This document shows, piece after piece, positions 7,076 through 14,934 of a stretch of 28,152 nt of DNA. The stretch lies in assembly GCA_002392505.1 (NCBI GenBank), contig DGHD01000011.1, positions 1-28,152 on the forward strand. Reading direction: 5' to 3'. How positions within the stretch are numbered: position 1 is the first letter of the stretch; each line of letters begins with the position of its first letter. The stretch is from Christensenella sp. UBA3857. GTDB taxonomy: Bacteria; Bacillota; Clostridia; Christensenellales; CAG-138. Made by a program: the position numbers and the translations under genes. Under the pieces are notes generated by a model that was not told the origin of the DNA, searched no databases, and worked only from the letters and a program-made list of their open reading frames with translations.

Positions 7076-7819
7076 TTATTCGTTGGTGATGTCCTTCTTG
7101 ACGCCGAGGGGATAGTAGGGGATCATATCGGACTTGATCCAATCCATTGCCTCGGACGGGCTCTTGCCCCAGTTGGTGGGACAGGAGGAGAGGACCTCAA
7201 CAAGGGCGAAGCCTTTCCTGTCGATCTGGCACTGGAACGCCTTCTTGATGGCGGCCTTTGCCTTCCTGATATTGGCAGTGGAATCGACGGAAACGCGCTC
7301 TACGTATGCGGCGCCCTCGATGGTGGCGATCATCTCGGCGATGCGGATGGGTTTACCGCAATGCTCGGGATCACGGCCATAGGGGCTGGTGGTGGTCTTC
7401 TGACCGACAAGGGTCGTAGGAGCCATCTGACCGCCGGTCATACCGTAAATGGCGTTGTTGATGAAGATGGTGGTGATCTTCTCACCGCGGTGAGCGGCAT
7501 GAACGATCTCGGCAGCGCCGATGGAAGCGAGGTCGCCGTCGCCCTGGTAGGTGAAGACGATGTTGTTGGGGTTGACGCGCTTGCAGCCGGTAGCGGCGGC
7601 GGGAGCACGGCCGTGAGCCGCCTCAACGCAGTCGATATCGAAGTACTTGTAACCGAAGACGGCGCAGCCTACGGGAACGAAACCGATGGTGTGGTCCTGA
7701 ATGCCGAGCTCTTCGATGACCTCGGCAACGAGGCGGTGAACTATACCGTGACCGCAGCCGGGGCAGTAATGCATGATGGTGTCCGTAAGAACGGGAGTTT
7801 TCTTAAATACAGTAGTCAT
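7076..7819 (-). CDS. korB: 2-oxoacid:ferredoxin oxidoreductase, beta subunit (ThDP-binding)
   Basis: The 247-residue subunit holds the thiamine diphosphate site: GDGDLASIG at 93-101 followed by NN at 121-122 is the classical GDG-x(~26)-N motif. The CPGCGH at 19-24 is typical of the beta chain of this family. It carries out the decarboxylation step with the alpha chain. Start at 7817-7819 with GGAGG 11 bp upstream. It lies 5 bp after the alpha gene. As no extra ferredoxin domain is fused, electrons must pass to the separate KorD subunit. Confidence 0.9.
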   Translation of the reverse strand: MTTVFKKTPVLTDTIMHYCPGCGHGIVHRLVAEVIEELGIQDHTIGFVPVGCAVFGYKYFDIDCVEAAHGRAPAAATGCKRVNPNNIVFTYQGDGDLASIGAAEIVHAAHRGEKITTIFINNAIYGMTGGQMAPTTLVGQKTTTSPYGRDPEHCGKPIRIAEMIATIEGAAYVERVSVDSTANIRKAKAAIKKAFQCQIDRKGFALVEVLSSCPTNWGKSPSEAMDWIKSDMIPYYPLGVKKDITNE

Positions 7820-7824
7820 TGTTT

Positions 7825-8895
7825 TTACGCCTCCCTCGTCTTTAAGATGTATTCGGCGATCTCCTCCGCAGTGGGAGTGTAGCTGCCGGGCTTGCCGTAG
7901 AAGTCGGTGGGCTTATAGCCGTTGATGGCAAGGCGTACGTCCTCGTGCATCTGACCGGCGGAGATCTCGACGGTCAGCTCGCGCTTGACGGAATCCTGAG
8001 CCATGACTTCATTGAGCTCTTTCTCGGGGAAGGGCCAGAGAGTGATGGGACGAACGAGACCGACCTTGACGCCCTTGTCGGCGCACAGAGCGATGGCGCT
8101 CTTGCAGATACGGGCGACGGTGCCGTAAGCGCAGATGATGACCTCGGCGCCTTCGGTGTTGTACTTCTCGACCATGACTTCCTTCTCCTGGATCTCCTTA
8201 TAGCGGGCCTGGAGACGGTCGTTCATTTCCTGGAGCTCGTCTACCTCGATATAGAGGGAGTTGACGATGGAACGCTCGCGGCCGCTCTTGGGATCGTAGC
8301 CGGTAACGGCCCAGGGCTTGGCGGGAAGCTCGCGCTTCTCATGCTCATGGAACTCGACGGGCTCCATCATCTGACCGATGATACCGTCGGCGAGGAGCAT
8401 AACGGGGGTGCGGTAAATGTCCGCAAGGTCGAATGCGGTGTGCATCAGATCGACGGCTTCCTGAACGGAGGAGGGAGCAAGCACGATGAGGTGATAATCA
8501 CCGTGGCCGCCGCCCTTGGTCGCCTGGAAGTAGTCGCCCTGGGAGGGCTGGATCGAACCCAAACCGGGACCGCCGCGCATCATGTTGCAGATGACGCAGG
8601 GCAGCTCGGCGCCGGCGATGTAGCTGATGCCTTCCTGCTTGAGGGAAACTCCCGGGGAGGAGGAGCTCGTCATAACGCGCGCGCCGGCAGCGGCAGCGCC
8701 GTAGACCATGTTGATGGCCGCGACTTCGCTCTCAGCCTGGAGGAAGCAGCCGCCCTCGATCTTGGGCAGACGGGCGGACATATACTCCGGGATGTCGTTC
8801 TGAGGAGTAATGGGGTAGCCGAAGAAGAAACGGCAGCCGGCCTGGATGGCGGCTTCGGGGATGGCTTCACTGCCCTTCATAAGTTTCTTTGCCAT
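7825..8895 (-). CDS. korA: 2-oxoacid:ferredoxin oxidoreductase, alpha subunit (KorA/VorB)
   Basis: The 356-residue subunit contains GYPITPQNDIPE (26-37), the pyrimidine-domain signature of these enzymes, and ESEVAAINMVYGAAAAGARV, then the MRGGPGLGSIQPSQGDY region. The sequence resembles clostridial proteins named VorB (3-methyl-2-oxobutanoate oxidoreductase), so branched-chain 2-oxo acids from amino acid fermentation are a likely substrate; 2-oxoglutarate is the alternative. The start at 8893-8895 is preferred over a frame extending to 8922 because AAGGAGG lies 8 bp upstream. It lies 13 bp after korD. Confidence 0.9.
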   Translation of the reverse strand: MAKKLMKGSEAIPEAAIQAGCRFFFGYPITPQNDIPEYMSARLPKIEGGCFLQAESEVAAINMVYGAAAAGARVMTSSSSPGVSLKQEGISYIAGAELPCVICNMMRGGPGLGSIQPSQGDYFQATKGGGHGDYHLIVLAPSSVQEAVDLMHTAFDLADIYRTPVMLLADGIIGQMMEPVEFHEHEKRELPAKPWAVTGYDPKSGRERSIVNSLYIEVDELQEMNDRLQARYKEIQEKEVMVEKYNTEGAEVIICAYGTVARICKSAIALCADKGVKVGLVRPITLWPFPEKELNEVMAQDSVKRELTVEISAGQMHEDVRLAINGYKPTDFYGKPGSYTPTAEEIAEYILKTREA

Positions 8896-8908
8896 GCTCT
8901 TTTCCTCC

Positions 8909-9121
8909 TTACTCTTTCTCAACGGTGATGACCGCGTCGGGGCAGGTCCACGCGCAGCTTGCGCAGGCGATGCACGCGGCCTGATCGATGCACTCAGCGG
9001 GGTGATAGCCCTTTTCGTTGAGCTTGGTCTTCGAGATCTGCATTATCTTCTTCGGGCATGCTCTGACGCAAAGCCCGCAGCCCTTGCAGCGGTTCTCGTC
9101 AACGGTTACTTTGGATACCAT
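8909..9121 (-). CDS. korD: 2-oxoacid:ferredoxin oxidoreductase, delta subunit (2[4Fe-4S] ferredoxin)
   Basis: The 70-residue protein has two Cys clusters of the bacterial ferredoxin type: CKGCGLCVRACP (12-23) and CIACASCAWTCP (50-61), each CxxCxxCxxxCP, enough for two [4Fe-4S] clusters. It passes electrons from the thiamine site to free ferredoxin. It is the first gene of korD-A-B-C. AAGGAGG lies 12 bp before ATG, a slightly long spacing. Confidence 0.9.
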   Translation of the reverse strand: MVSKVTVDENRCKGCGLCVRACPKKIMQISKTKLNEKGYHPAECIDQAACIACASCAWTCPDAVITVEKE

Positions 9122-9201
9122 AAGCTTTTATGACCTCCTTGATATTAAGGTTATCTGTGCCCATCGCGAAAGGGCGCAGTATCCCCTTTATTCCGAACAT
9201 A

Positions 9202-9210
9202 ATTATAACA
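9202..9210 (-). promoter_or_regulatory. Promoter of korDABC (extended -10)
   Basis: On the minus strand TGTTATAAT (complement of 9202-9210) is an extended -10, about 80 bp upstream of korD. The -35 (TTTTCC) is poor, as is common with extended -10 sites. The leader contains a small hairpin (about 9152-9175). Confidence 0.6.
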
Positions 9211-9313
9211 CCGAAGCGGGGAACGGAAAAGGCGTTGATAGAAATATATTACTGTTTCGGCGAAAAAGCGCCCGGCCGCATTCGGATTTTACCCGATTTT
9301 TACTTTTCCCCCT

Positions 9314-9342
9314 TTTACATATCGTCCGGAATAAGCTATAAT
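9314..9342 (+). promoter_or_regulatory. Promoter of the two-component system
   Basis: TTTACA (9314-9319) and TATAAT (9337-9342) are separated by 17 bp, a near-consensus sigma-A promoter 31 bp before the response regulator start. It is divergent from the kor promoter. Confidence 0.75.
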
Positions 9343-9372
9343 AATACGAAACAAATACAAAGGAGAACCGAA

Positions 9373-10041
9373 ATGATCTTCATTGTTGAGGACGATATAG
9401 ACATTCGCGAGATGGAGAGCTACGCGCTGCGTTCGAGCGGGTTCGAGGTCGAGCCCTGCGGCTCCGGCGCGGAGCTGTTCGAGAAGCTTGAAGGAGCGGA
9501 GCCGAAGCTCATACTGCTCGACATAATGCTTCCCGGGGAGGACGGGCTTTCGATACTCTCCCGCCTTCGCGCCGGGGAGAAGACCGCCGACGTGCCCGTC
9601 ATAATGGTCACGGCGAAGACGAGCGAGATCGACAAGGTGCGCGGCCTCGATCAGGGCGCGGACGATTACATTACCAAGCCCTTCGGCGTGATGGAGCTGG
9701 TCTCCCGCGTGAAGGCGCTGCTGCGCCGCGCCGCGCCCAAGGAGGCGGAGCATGAAAAGCTGGTCTCCGGCGCGATAGTGATGGACAGCGACAAGCGAAG
9801 CGTCACGGTCGACGGGCAGGAGATCGAGCTCACCTTCAAGGAGTACGAGCTTTTGTACGCCCTCATGTCCAACAAGGGCGCGGTGCAGAGCCGCGAGAAG
9901 CTCATCAGCACCGTTTGGGGCTATGATTTTGCCGGCGAGACGCGCACCGTGGATATGCACGTCAAGACGCTCCGCCAGAAGCTGGGCGAGAGCGGACGCT
10001 CGATAGTGACCGTCAGGAACGTCGGCTACCGCATGGACTGA
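9373..10041 (+). CDS. OmpR/PhoB-family response regulator
   Basis: The 222-residue protein has a receiver domain with acidic residues D7/D8, phosphoacceptor D50 (in LLDIMLPGEDG), T80 and K102 (YITKPF), followed by a winged-helix DNA-binding domain (about 128-222, ending VRNVGYRMD). The start at 9373 has AAAGGAG upstream; a longer frame to 9130 would cross the promoter. It ends one base before the sensor kinase gene. The family controls transcription in response to the paired kinase; PhoP- or WalR-like naming is possible but no target is evident. Confidence 0.92.
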   Translation: MIFIVEDDIDIREMESYALRSSGFEVEPCGSGAELFEKLEGAEPKLILLDIMLPGEDGLSILSRLRAGEKTADVPVIMVTAKTSEIDKVRGLDQGADDYITKPFGVMELVSRVKALLRRAAPKEAEHEKLVSGAIVMDSDKRSVTVDGQEIELTFKEYELLYALMSNKGAVQSREKLISTVWGYDFAGETRTVDMHVKTLRQKLGESGRSIVTVRNVGYRMD

Positions 10042-10042
10042 T

Positions 10043-11221
10043 ATGAGCAAGCGTTTCCGTTCGATAACGATCATCGTTTTCATAATCGCATGCACTCTCG
10101 TCGCGGCGATGACCGCCGTCGCGGTGCTGATCGTGCCCATGCCGTGGAAGCTCGTCGCGATAGGTATTGCGATATTCCTCGGCGCGGGCGCGCTTTACGT
10201 ATTCACCTCCGCCCTTATGCGCGGCGAAAAGCAGTATCACGGCGCGGATTACGCCGCGATGATCGACTCGATAACCGGCGGCGTGCTCGTGCTGGACGGC
10301 AACGAGCGCATCTACACAGTCAGCGAAGACGCGAGGAATTACCTCGATCTTCCCGAAAGCGCGATCGGCATGTCGAAGACCGACGCGATAAAGGATCCGG
10401 AGCTTTTGCGCTGCATAGAGCGGGCGGCGCACGGCGAGAGCAATCTTACCGAGTACACCAGCCACGGCGTAACGCTCCGCGTGCTTGTCGACCCGGTCAT
10501 TTTCAGCGGGCAGATCGTCGGCACGATGCTGCTCCTGCTCGACATGGGCGAGCAGCTCACGCTGCAGAAGCTCAAAAGGGAATTCACGGCGAACGTCAGT
10601 CACGAGCTCAAGACTCCGCTCACGTCCATCTCCGGCTATGCCGAGATGATCGCGACGGGGCTCGCCTCCGAAAAGGACGTGCCCGAATTCGCCGCGCGCA
10701 TACAGAAGGAGTCGAAGCGCCTGCTCGCGCTGATATCCGATATAATAAGGCTTTCAAGCCTTGACGAGGGCGCGGAGACGGAGAGAGAGCCGGTGGATCT
10801 TGCGGAAGTCGCCGACGAATGCTGCGACGTGCTCGCAAGATCGGCTGAGGAGCACGGGGTCACGATAGAGCAGGATCTCGGCGATTTTGTGATAGAGGGC
10901 TCGCGCAGCCTGCTTTCGGAGCTCATCTACAACCTGATCGACAACGCCATCCGGTACAATAAGCAGGGCGGCAAGGTGCTTGTTAAGGTCGCCGAGGGGC
11001 TCGTCTGCGTGGAGGATACCGGCATAGGCATACCCGAGGAGCATATACCGCACATATTCGAGCGATTCTACCGTGTGGACAAATCCCGCTCCAAGGAGAC
11101 GGGCGGCACCGGGCTCGGGCTTGCGATAGTTAAGCACGTGACCGAAAAATACGGCGGGAAGGTCTTGCTTGAAAGCAAGGTAGGCGAAGGCACTAAAATA
11201 ACGCTCGATTTCAGCAAATAA
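10043..11221 (+). CDS. Sensor histidine kinase (PhoR-like)
   Basis: The 392-residue kinase has two membrane helices (about 8-31 and 36-57) with almost nothing between them, so it lacks a large outer sensor domain. A PAS-like region (about 70-170) follows, then the H-box FTANVSHELKTPLTSISG with phospho-histidine 187, an N-box (LIYNLIDNAIRYN), DTGIGIP, ERFYRVDKS and GGTGLGLAIV ATP-binding motifs. It probably senses a membrane or cytoplasmic cue and phosphorylates the regulator encoded one base upstream. There is no HAMP domain, unlike WalK. The signal is unknown. Confidence 0.92.
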   Translation: MSKRFRSITIIVFIIACTLVAAMTAVAVLIVPMPWKLVAIGIAIFLGAGALYVFTSALMRGEKQYHGADYAAMIDSITGGVLVLDGNERIYTVSEDARNYLDLPESAIGMSKTDAIKDPELLRCIERAAHGESNLTEYTSHGVTLRVLVDPVIFSGQIVGTMLLLLDMGEQLTLQKLKREFTANVSHELKTPLTSISGYAEMIATGLASEKDVPEFAARIQKESKRLLALISDIIRLSSLDEGAETEREPVDLAEVADECCDVLARSAEEHGVTIEQDLGDFVIEGSRSLLSELIYNLIDNAIRYNKQGGKVLVKVAEGLVCVEDTGIGIPEEHIPHIFERFYRVDKSRSKETGGTGLGLAIVKHVTEKYGGKVLLESKVGEGTKITLDFSK

Positions 11222-11230
11222 AAAACGTCG

Positions 11231-11268
11231 CCGCGAACAGGCTCCGGCATGTCCGCGGTCTGTTTTTT
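11231..11268 (+). terminator. Terminator after the sensor kinase
   Basis: CCGCGnACA (11231-11239) pairs with TGTnCGCGG (near 11250-11258), followed by TCTGTTTTTT. It separates the two-component operon from rpmH. Confidence 0.55.
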
Positions 11269-11332
11269 GGAAAAAACCCTTCCCAAAAGCCAAAATATAC
11301 CGTAAAACGGGGGATTTTGGCAAAGTTTTTGC

Positions 11333-11362
11333 TTGACAATCACGGCGTTTATCCGATATAAT
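11333..11362 (+). promoter_or_regulatory. rpmH promoter
   Basis: Perfect TTGACA (11333-11338) and TATAAT (11357-11362) spaced by 18 bp. It is the strongest promoter in the window, as expected for a ribosomal protein gene, with a leader of about 85 nt. Confidence 0.85.
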
Positions 11363-11454
11363 AGGTATCTGTGACAATGTGGGGTCAAGTCGCCGGAAGG
11401 ATAATGAGCGGCTCCCCCTTGAACTAATAATCTAAAGGAAAGAGGTGTACATCC

Positions 11455-11589
11455 ATGAAGATGACATACCAGCCCAAAGTCAGGCAGAGGAAGAAGGTCC
11501 ACGGTTTCCGTCAGCGTATGTCCACCGCCAACGGCAGGAACGTTCTTGCTCGCAGGCGCGCAAAGGGCAGGAAGAAGCTTTCCGCATAA
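11455..11589 (+). CDS. rpmH: 50S ribosomal protein L34
   Basis: A short 44-residue, highly basic protein ([18 protein letters not shown] at the start, [13 protein letters not shown] at the end) matches L34, whose signature is the T-x-Q-P-x-x-R-x-R-K-K-x-H-G-F-x-x-R-M and RRRxKGRxxL pattern. It is a component of the large ribosomal subunit. AGAGGTG lies 7 bp before the ATG; a second ATG two codons in is possible. It begins the conserved rpmH-rnpA-yidD-yidC-jag block. Confidence 0.96.
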   Translation: MKMTYQPKVRQRKKVHGFRQRMSTANGRNVLARRRAKGRKKLSA

Positions 11590-11606
11590 TCAGTTGAACT
11601 TACTGG

Positions 11607-11641
11607 ACCACGGCTTCAAGAAACCAGTCTCAAGCCGTGGT
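11607..11641 (+). other. Stem-loop between rpmH and rnpA
   Basis: ACCACGGCTT (11607-11616) pairs perfectly with AAGCCGTGGT (11632-11641). A further pair CGGGCAA/TTGCCCG occurs around 11691-11720. The 141-bp gap thus holds at least two stems and no strong T-tract, consistent with attenuation or processing that sets rpmH above rnpA output. Confidence 0.5.
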
Positions 11642-11730
11642 TCATGTACTATTTTGCGGGAAAAACGCCCCGGAAAACCCGCGGGCAAAGTTGAACGGGC
11701 TTTGGTTGCCCGGGTGTTGCAATCTGTTTA

Positions 11731-12066
11731 ATGAAGCGCTGCTATTCTCTAAAACGGAACAAGGAGTTCCGCCGTGTGTACCGTGTCGGCAAGTCCGCCG
11801 GGAGCCACACATTGGTATTGATCTATTCCGCCGGCCGCGATGATAAAAAGCGGGTCGGGTTTTCAGTGGGTAAAAAGATTGGCAACGCAGTCGTCCGAAA
11901 TCGGGTCAAACGCAGACTGAGAGAGGCTGTAACTCCTCTCTTGCCGGAGATAGTTCCCGGCTGCCGCCTCATATTTATCGCGCGTTCACCGATAACGGAA
12001 GCATCCTATCGCGAGATCGAAACCACCGTGCGCCGCCTTTTAAGCAAGGCAGGCTTGATCGGCTGA
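11731..12066 (+). CDS. rnpA: Ribonuclease P protein component
   Basis: The 111-residue basic protein binds the RNase P RNA and helps cleave pre-tRNA 5' leaders. It shows the family signature RNRVKRRLRE (56-65), the N-terminal L-x-x-x-x-x-F-x-x-V-Y pattern and a normal family length. Position after rpmH is universal in bacteria. No RBS precedes the ATG (upstream is TTGCAATCTGTTTA), unlike most genes here, so low translation or reinitiation is possible. Confidence 0.95.
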   Translation: MKRCYSLKRNKEFRRVYRVGKSAGSHTLVLIYSAGRDDKKRVGFSVGKKIGNAVVRNRVKRRLREAVTPLLPEIVPGCRLIFIARSPITEASYREIETTVRRLLSKAGLIG

Positions 12067-12143
12067 GACGAGTCAGCAGTTGTACGGGAACGGCGGCTTG
12101 AGCCCGCCCCTTTAACGAAGGAGTGAAGCCGTCCGTTTCATGG

Positions 12144-12160
12144 GCAGGCATTTTGCCTGC
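12144..12160 (+). other. Small hairpin before yidD
   Basis: GCAGGCA (12144-12150) pairs with TGCCTGC (12154-12160) around a 3-nt loop, 16 bp before the likely yidD start. The 110-bp rnpA-yidD gap also has an AAGGAG at 12117-12122 with no well-placed yidD start codon. Confidence 0.4.
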
Positions 12161-12176
12161 GATGCGGGCTGATATT

Positions 12177-12473
12177 ATGACCCCGGTCGGAAACGCAGTC
12201 AAACGCTTTCTCATATATCTCATCCGCTGTTACCGGCAGTTAAGACCTGACAGAGCTCCATGCTGCAGGTTTACTCCGTCATGCTCGGAATACGCCATAC
12301 AAGCCATATCCATCCACGGCGCCGTGAAGGGCTTGATTCTTGCCCTTTGGCGTCTTTTGCGCTGCAACCCCTTTTCAAAGGGCGGGTATGATCCCGTGCC
12401 CGAAAAGGGCTGCATGGGCGCGGCGTTCTCTGTTTTTCGCGATAAAACCAAATACGAAAGGGATCAAAGATGA
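12177..12473 (+). CDS. yidD: Membrane protein insertion efficiency factor YidD
   Basis: The 98-residue protein has the family hallmark [24 protein letters not shown] followed by [18 protein letters not shown]. YidD is a small inner-membrane-associated protein that assists YidC. I start it at the ATG 12177, because the domain begins directly afterwards. Alternatives are ATG 12162 and GTG 12123, the latter with its AAGGA too close. No start has a well-spaced RBS. It overlaps yidC by 4 bp (ATGA). Confidence 0.88.
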   Translation: MTPVGNAVKRFLIYLIRCYRQLRPDRAPCCRFTPSCSEYAIQAISIHGAVKGLILALWRLLRCNPFSKGGYDPVPEKGCMGAAFSVFRDKTKYERDQR

Positions 12474-13684
12474 CTTTTTTTCTCACCCGATGGTTCTACT
12501 ATCTGATGCAGTTTCTGTATCGTCTTTTTAACGACAGCTATCTTTTGACGATACTCGTTTCGACGCTGCTTCTGCGCCTCGTGCAGATATATCCCGATAT
12601 ATCCAACCGCAAGACCCAGCTCAAGACCGCCGAGATACAGCCCGAGATAAACGAGCTTCAGAAGCGTTACGAGAAGGATCCTCAGAAGCTCCGCGAGGAG
12701 CAGAACAAGCTCATGAAAAAGCACGGCATCAACACGCTTACGAGCTGTCTGCCGATGCTGCTCATATTCCCCCTCTTCTTCTGTTTCCTCAATGCGTTCC
12801 GCTGCTGGGGCAATGAAGAGACGATCACCCTCATGTACGAGACCGCCGTTGCCCAGACCATGGAGGAGGGCTCCGAGGAGCGCGCCCGGGCCGAACAGCA
12901 GGCGATGGACACGTTCAACGGGTTCAGGTTCCTGTGGGTCAAGAACATTTGGCAGCCCGACAACTTTATCAGCGGCAACCTCCTTCTGTTCAGGATGGAC
13001 GGCGAAGTCATAACCCCCGCGAAGAACATCTCCATGCTGAGCTCGAACGTGCTCAAGAACATGCCCCTTTTACAGAAGGGCTACACCGATAAGAGCGGCA
13101 AATTCGTTTCGGGCGAGGAGATCTGGAATACTCTTGTCGACGCAGGACTCGCCTCCGGCGAATACGGCGACGCGGGCAACACCTCCGGCTGCAACAGCTG
13201 CTCCAGCTGTTCCACCGACAAGACGGGCATGTCCCTGCTGCCCGAGAAGATCTCTCCCGAGATCGCCAAGAAAATGATCGGCGTTGAGACCAGCAAGCAG
13301 GTCGACGACGGCGGCTCCCAGTCCACCGCGACCGGCACCGATATCTACAACGCGCTGATGAAGCGTTATCCCGACGCGATCTCCAAGAACGGGAAGACCC
13401 CCGCTAACGGCTTCCTTATAATGCCTTTCCTCGCCGCGGGCATGCAGCTCGTGTCGACCATCATCTCGATGAGGCGCACCAAGAAGGAAGGTCAGCAGAA
13501 CGAGCAGGCGAAGCAGATGAACGCCATGATGTACTTCTTCCCGGTCATGAGTATCCTGATCTGTATGAGCTCCACCACCGCGTTCGCGTTCTACTGGACG
13601 GTCTCCGGTGCTATCCAGCTCATCTCGACTCTTATCATCAACGCCGTATTCGACAGGAAAAAGAAAAAGGAGGCCGCTAAATAA
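12470..13684 (+). CDS. yidC: Membrane protein insertase YidC
   Basis: The 404-residue insertase of the YidC/Oxa1/Alb3 family has a first membrane helix (about 22-40) with the conserved groove arginine R36, a cytoplasmic charged hairpin (about 50-88), helix two (92-110), then helices at about 313-333, 352-366 and 370-393 and a basic tail. No lipoprotein signal is seen. After the usual [13 protein letters not shown] (154-166) there is an unusually long external loop (about 167-312) that includes CNSCSSC (241-247). Bacillus YidC proteins are about 260-280 residues, so the insertion is about 130. It overlaps yidD and, by one base, jag. Confidence 0.92.
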   Translation: MTFFLTRWFYYLMQFLYRLFNDSYLLTILVSTLLLRLVQIYPDISNRKTQLKTAEIQPEINELQKRYEKDPQKLREEQNKLMKKHGINTLTSCLPMLLIFPLFFCFLNAFRCWGNEETITLMYETAVAQTMEEGSEERARAEQQAMDTFNGFRFLWVKNIWQPDNFISGNLLLFRMDGEVITPAKNISMLSSNVLKNMPLLQKGYTDKSGKFVSGEEIWNTLVDAGLASGEYGDAGNTSGCNSCSSCSTDKTGMSLLPEKISPEIAKKMIGVETSKQVDDGGSQSTATGTDIYNALMKRYPDAISKNGKTPANGFLIMPFLAAGMQLVSTIISMRRTKKEGQQNEQAKQMNAMMYFFPVMSILICMSSTTAFAFYWTVSGAIQLISTLIINAVFDRKKKKEAAK

Positions 13685-14934
13685 TGGACGCGGAACTTAA
13701 AACCATACAGTCCTCTGGCAAATCCGTGGACGAAGCGATATTCAAGGGACTGCAGAAGCTTGAGATCTCGATCGACGAGGTCTCGATCGAAATAATACAG
13801 ACCGAAACGAAGGGCATTCTCGGCATTGGCGCGAAGCCCGCGATCGTAAAGCTGACCCAGCGCCCCGCGGAGGAATTTGAAGTGCCCGACTATATCAGGA
13901 AGGTCGACGAGCGCTTTGAGAAGACCCGCGAAAGGTTCGACAGGAAGGCGGAGAAAGCCGCCGAGAAGGAAGCCCGCAGGGAGAAGAAGAACGCCGAAAA
14001 AGCCAGGCGCGCCGAAGAAAAAGGCGAGCGCGGCATGAAGAAGGAAGATAAGGAAAAGCCCGCCGCGAAGGAAGCGCCCGTTCGCGAAGCCGCACCCGCG
14101 GCGACCGAACCCGCCCGCGAAGAGGCTCCTGCCGCAGAAGAGACGGTCAACCGTCCCGAACCGCGCGCCGAGGAGCGCCGCGAAGGCAGGCGTCAGCGCG
14201 GCGAGCGCCGTGAAAAGCCCGAGCGCAGGGAGCCCAAGGAGCAGCCCGAAGCCCCCGCCAAGGAGCCCGAGAAGGAGCTCGTCTACACCCGCGAAGAGGC
14301 TGAAGGCAATCCCGCAGCAGAGTTCGTAAAGGGACTTGTCGAGCATATGGGCGCGGAGGCGACCGTGCTTGCCGCCCATGACGACGACTGCCTGAGACTG
14401 CGTATCGAGTCCGAGTCCATGGGCATGCTGATCGGTCACAGGGGCGAGACCCTTGACGCCATGCAGTATCTTACCGGGCTTGTCATCAACAAGAACCGCA
14501 AGACCGAGGGATATACCCGCGTTACCCTTAACACCGAGGAATACCGCGAGAAGCGCGAGGAGACGCTGAAGCGCCTTGCCAGAAAGGTCGCGGCGCAGGT
14601 CCGCGCAACGGGCAGACCCCGCGCGCTCGAGCCCATGAATCCCTACGAGAGGCGCGTGCTCCATTCCACTTTGCAGAACAATCCCGACGTCACCACTCAT
14701 TCCGAGGGTGAAGAGCCCAACCGCCGCGTCGTCATTACCCCGCGCCGCAGGGGCAGGGGTTATTCCCGCGGGAGGGGCGGACGTACCAGCGCACCGCGCG
14801 TGAGGAACGAAAAGCCCGCGGATAACGAGAACGACGTCATCAGCCGCGAGGAGTACGAAAGGCTCTATGCCGCGGCAAAGGCTGCGAGCCCCATATTCTC
14901 GGGTGCCAAACCCGCCGAAAAGAAAGATGAATGA
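13684..14934 (+). CDS. jag: RNA-binding protein Jag (KhpB/EloR)
   Basis: The 416-residue protein contains a Jag-N domain (1-58, with GKSVDEAIFKGLQKL and GILGIGAKPA), a long low-complexity Lys/Glu/Arg/Ala/Pro linker (about 75-200), a KH domain with IGHRGE at 250-255, and an R3H domain (about 285-352, REKREETLKRLARK...EPMNPYERRVLHSTLQ). A Gly-Arg-rich stretch (354-367) and an acidic tail follow. Jag proteins bind RNA and regulate cell elongation and division in Firmicutes, and are encoded next to yidC. The linker and GR tail make it longer than the usual 200-330 residues. TAATG overlap with yidC indicates coupling. Confidence 0.92.
   Translation: MDAELKTIQSSGKSVDEAIFKGLQKLEISIDEVSIEIIQTETKGILGIGAKPAIVKLTQRPAEEFEVPDYIRKVDERFEKTRERFDRKAEKAAEKEARREKKNAEKARRAEEKGERGMKKEDKEKPAAKEAPVREAAPAATEPAREEAPAAEETVNRPEPRAEERREGRRQRGERREKPERREPKEQPEAPAKEPEKELVYTREEAEGNPAAEFVKGLVEHMGAEATVLAAHDDDCLRLRIESESMGMLIGHRGETLDAMQYLTGLVINKNRKTEGYTRVTLNTEEYREKREETLKRLARKVAAQVRATGRPRALEPMNPYERRVLHSTLQNNPDVTTHSEGEEPNRRVVITPRRRGRGYSRGRGGRTSAPRVRNEKPADNENDVISREEYERLYAAAKAASPIFSGAKPAEKKDE

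Noticed and set aside
12140..12172. Ten-codon leader peptide before yidD
   Set aside because: The AAGGAG is 17 bp away, and nothing else supports translation.
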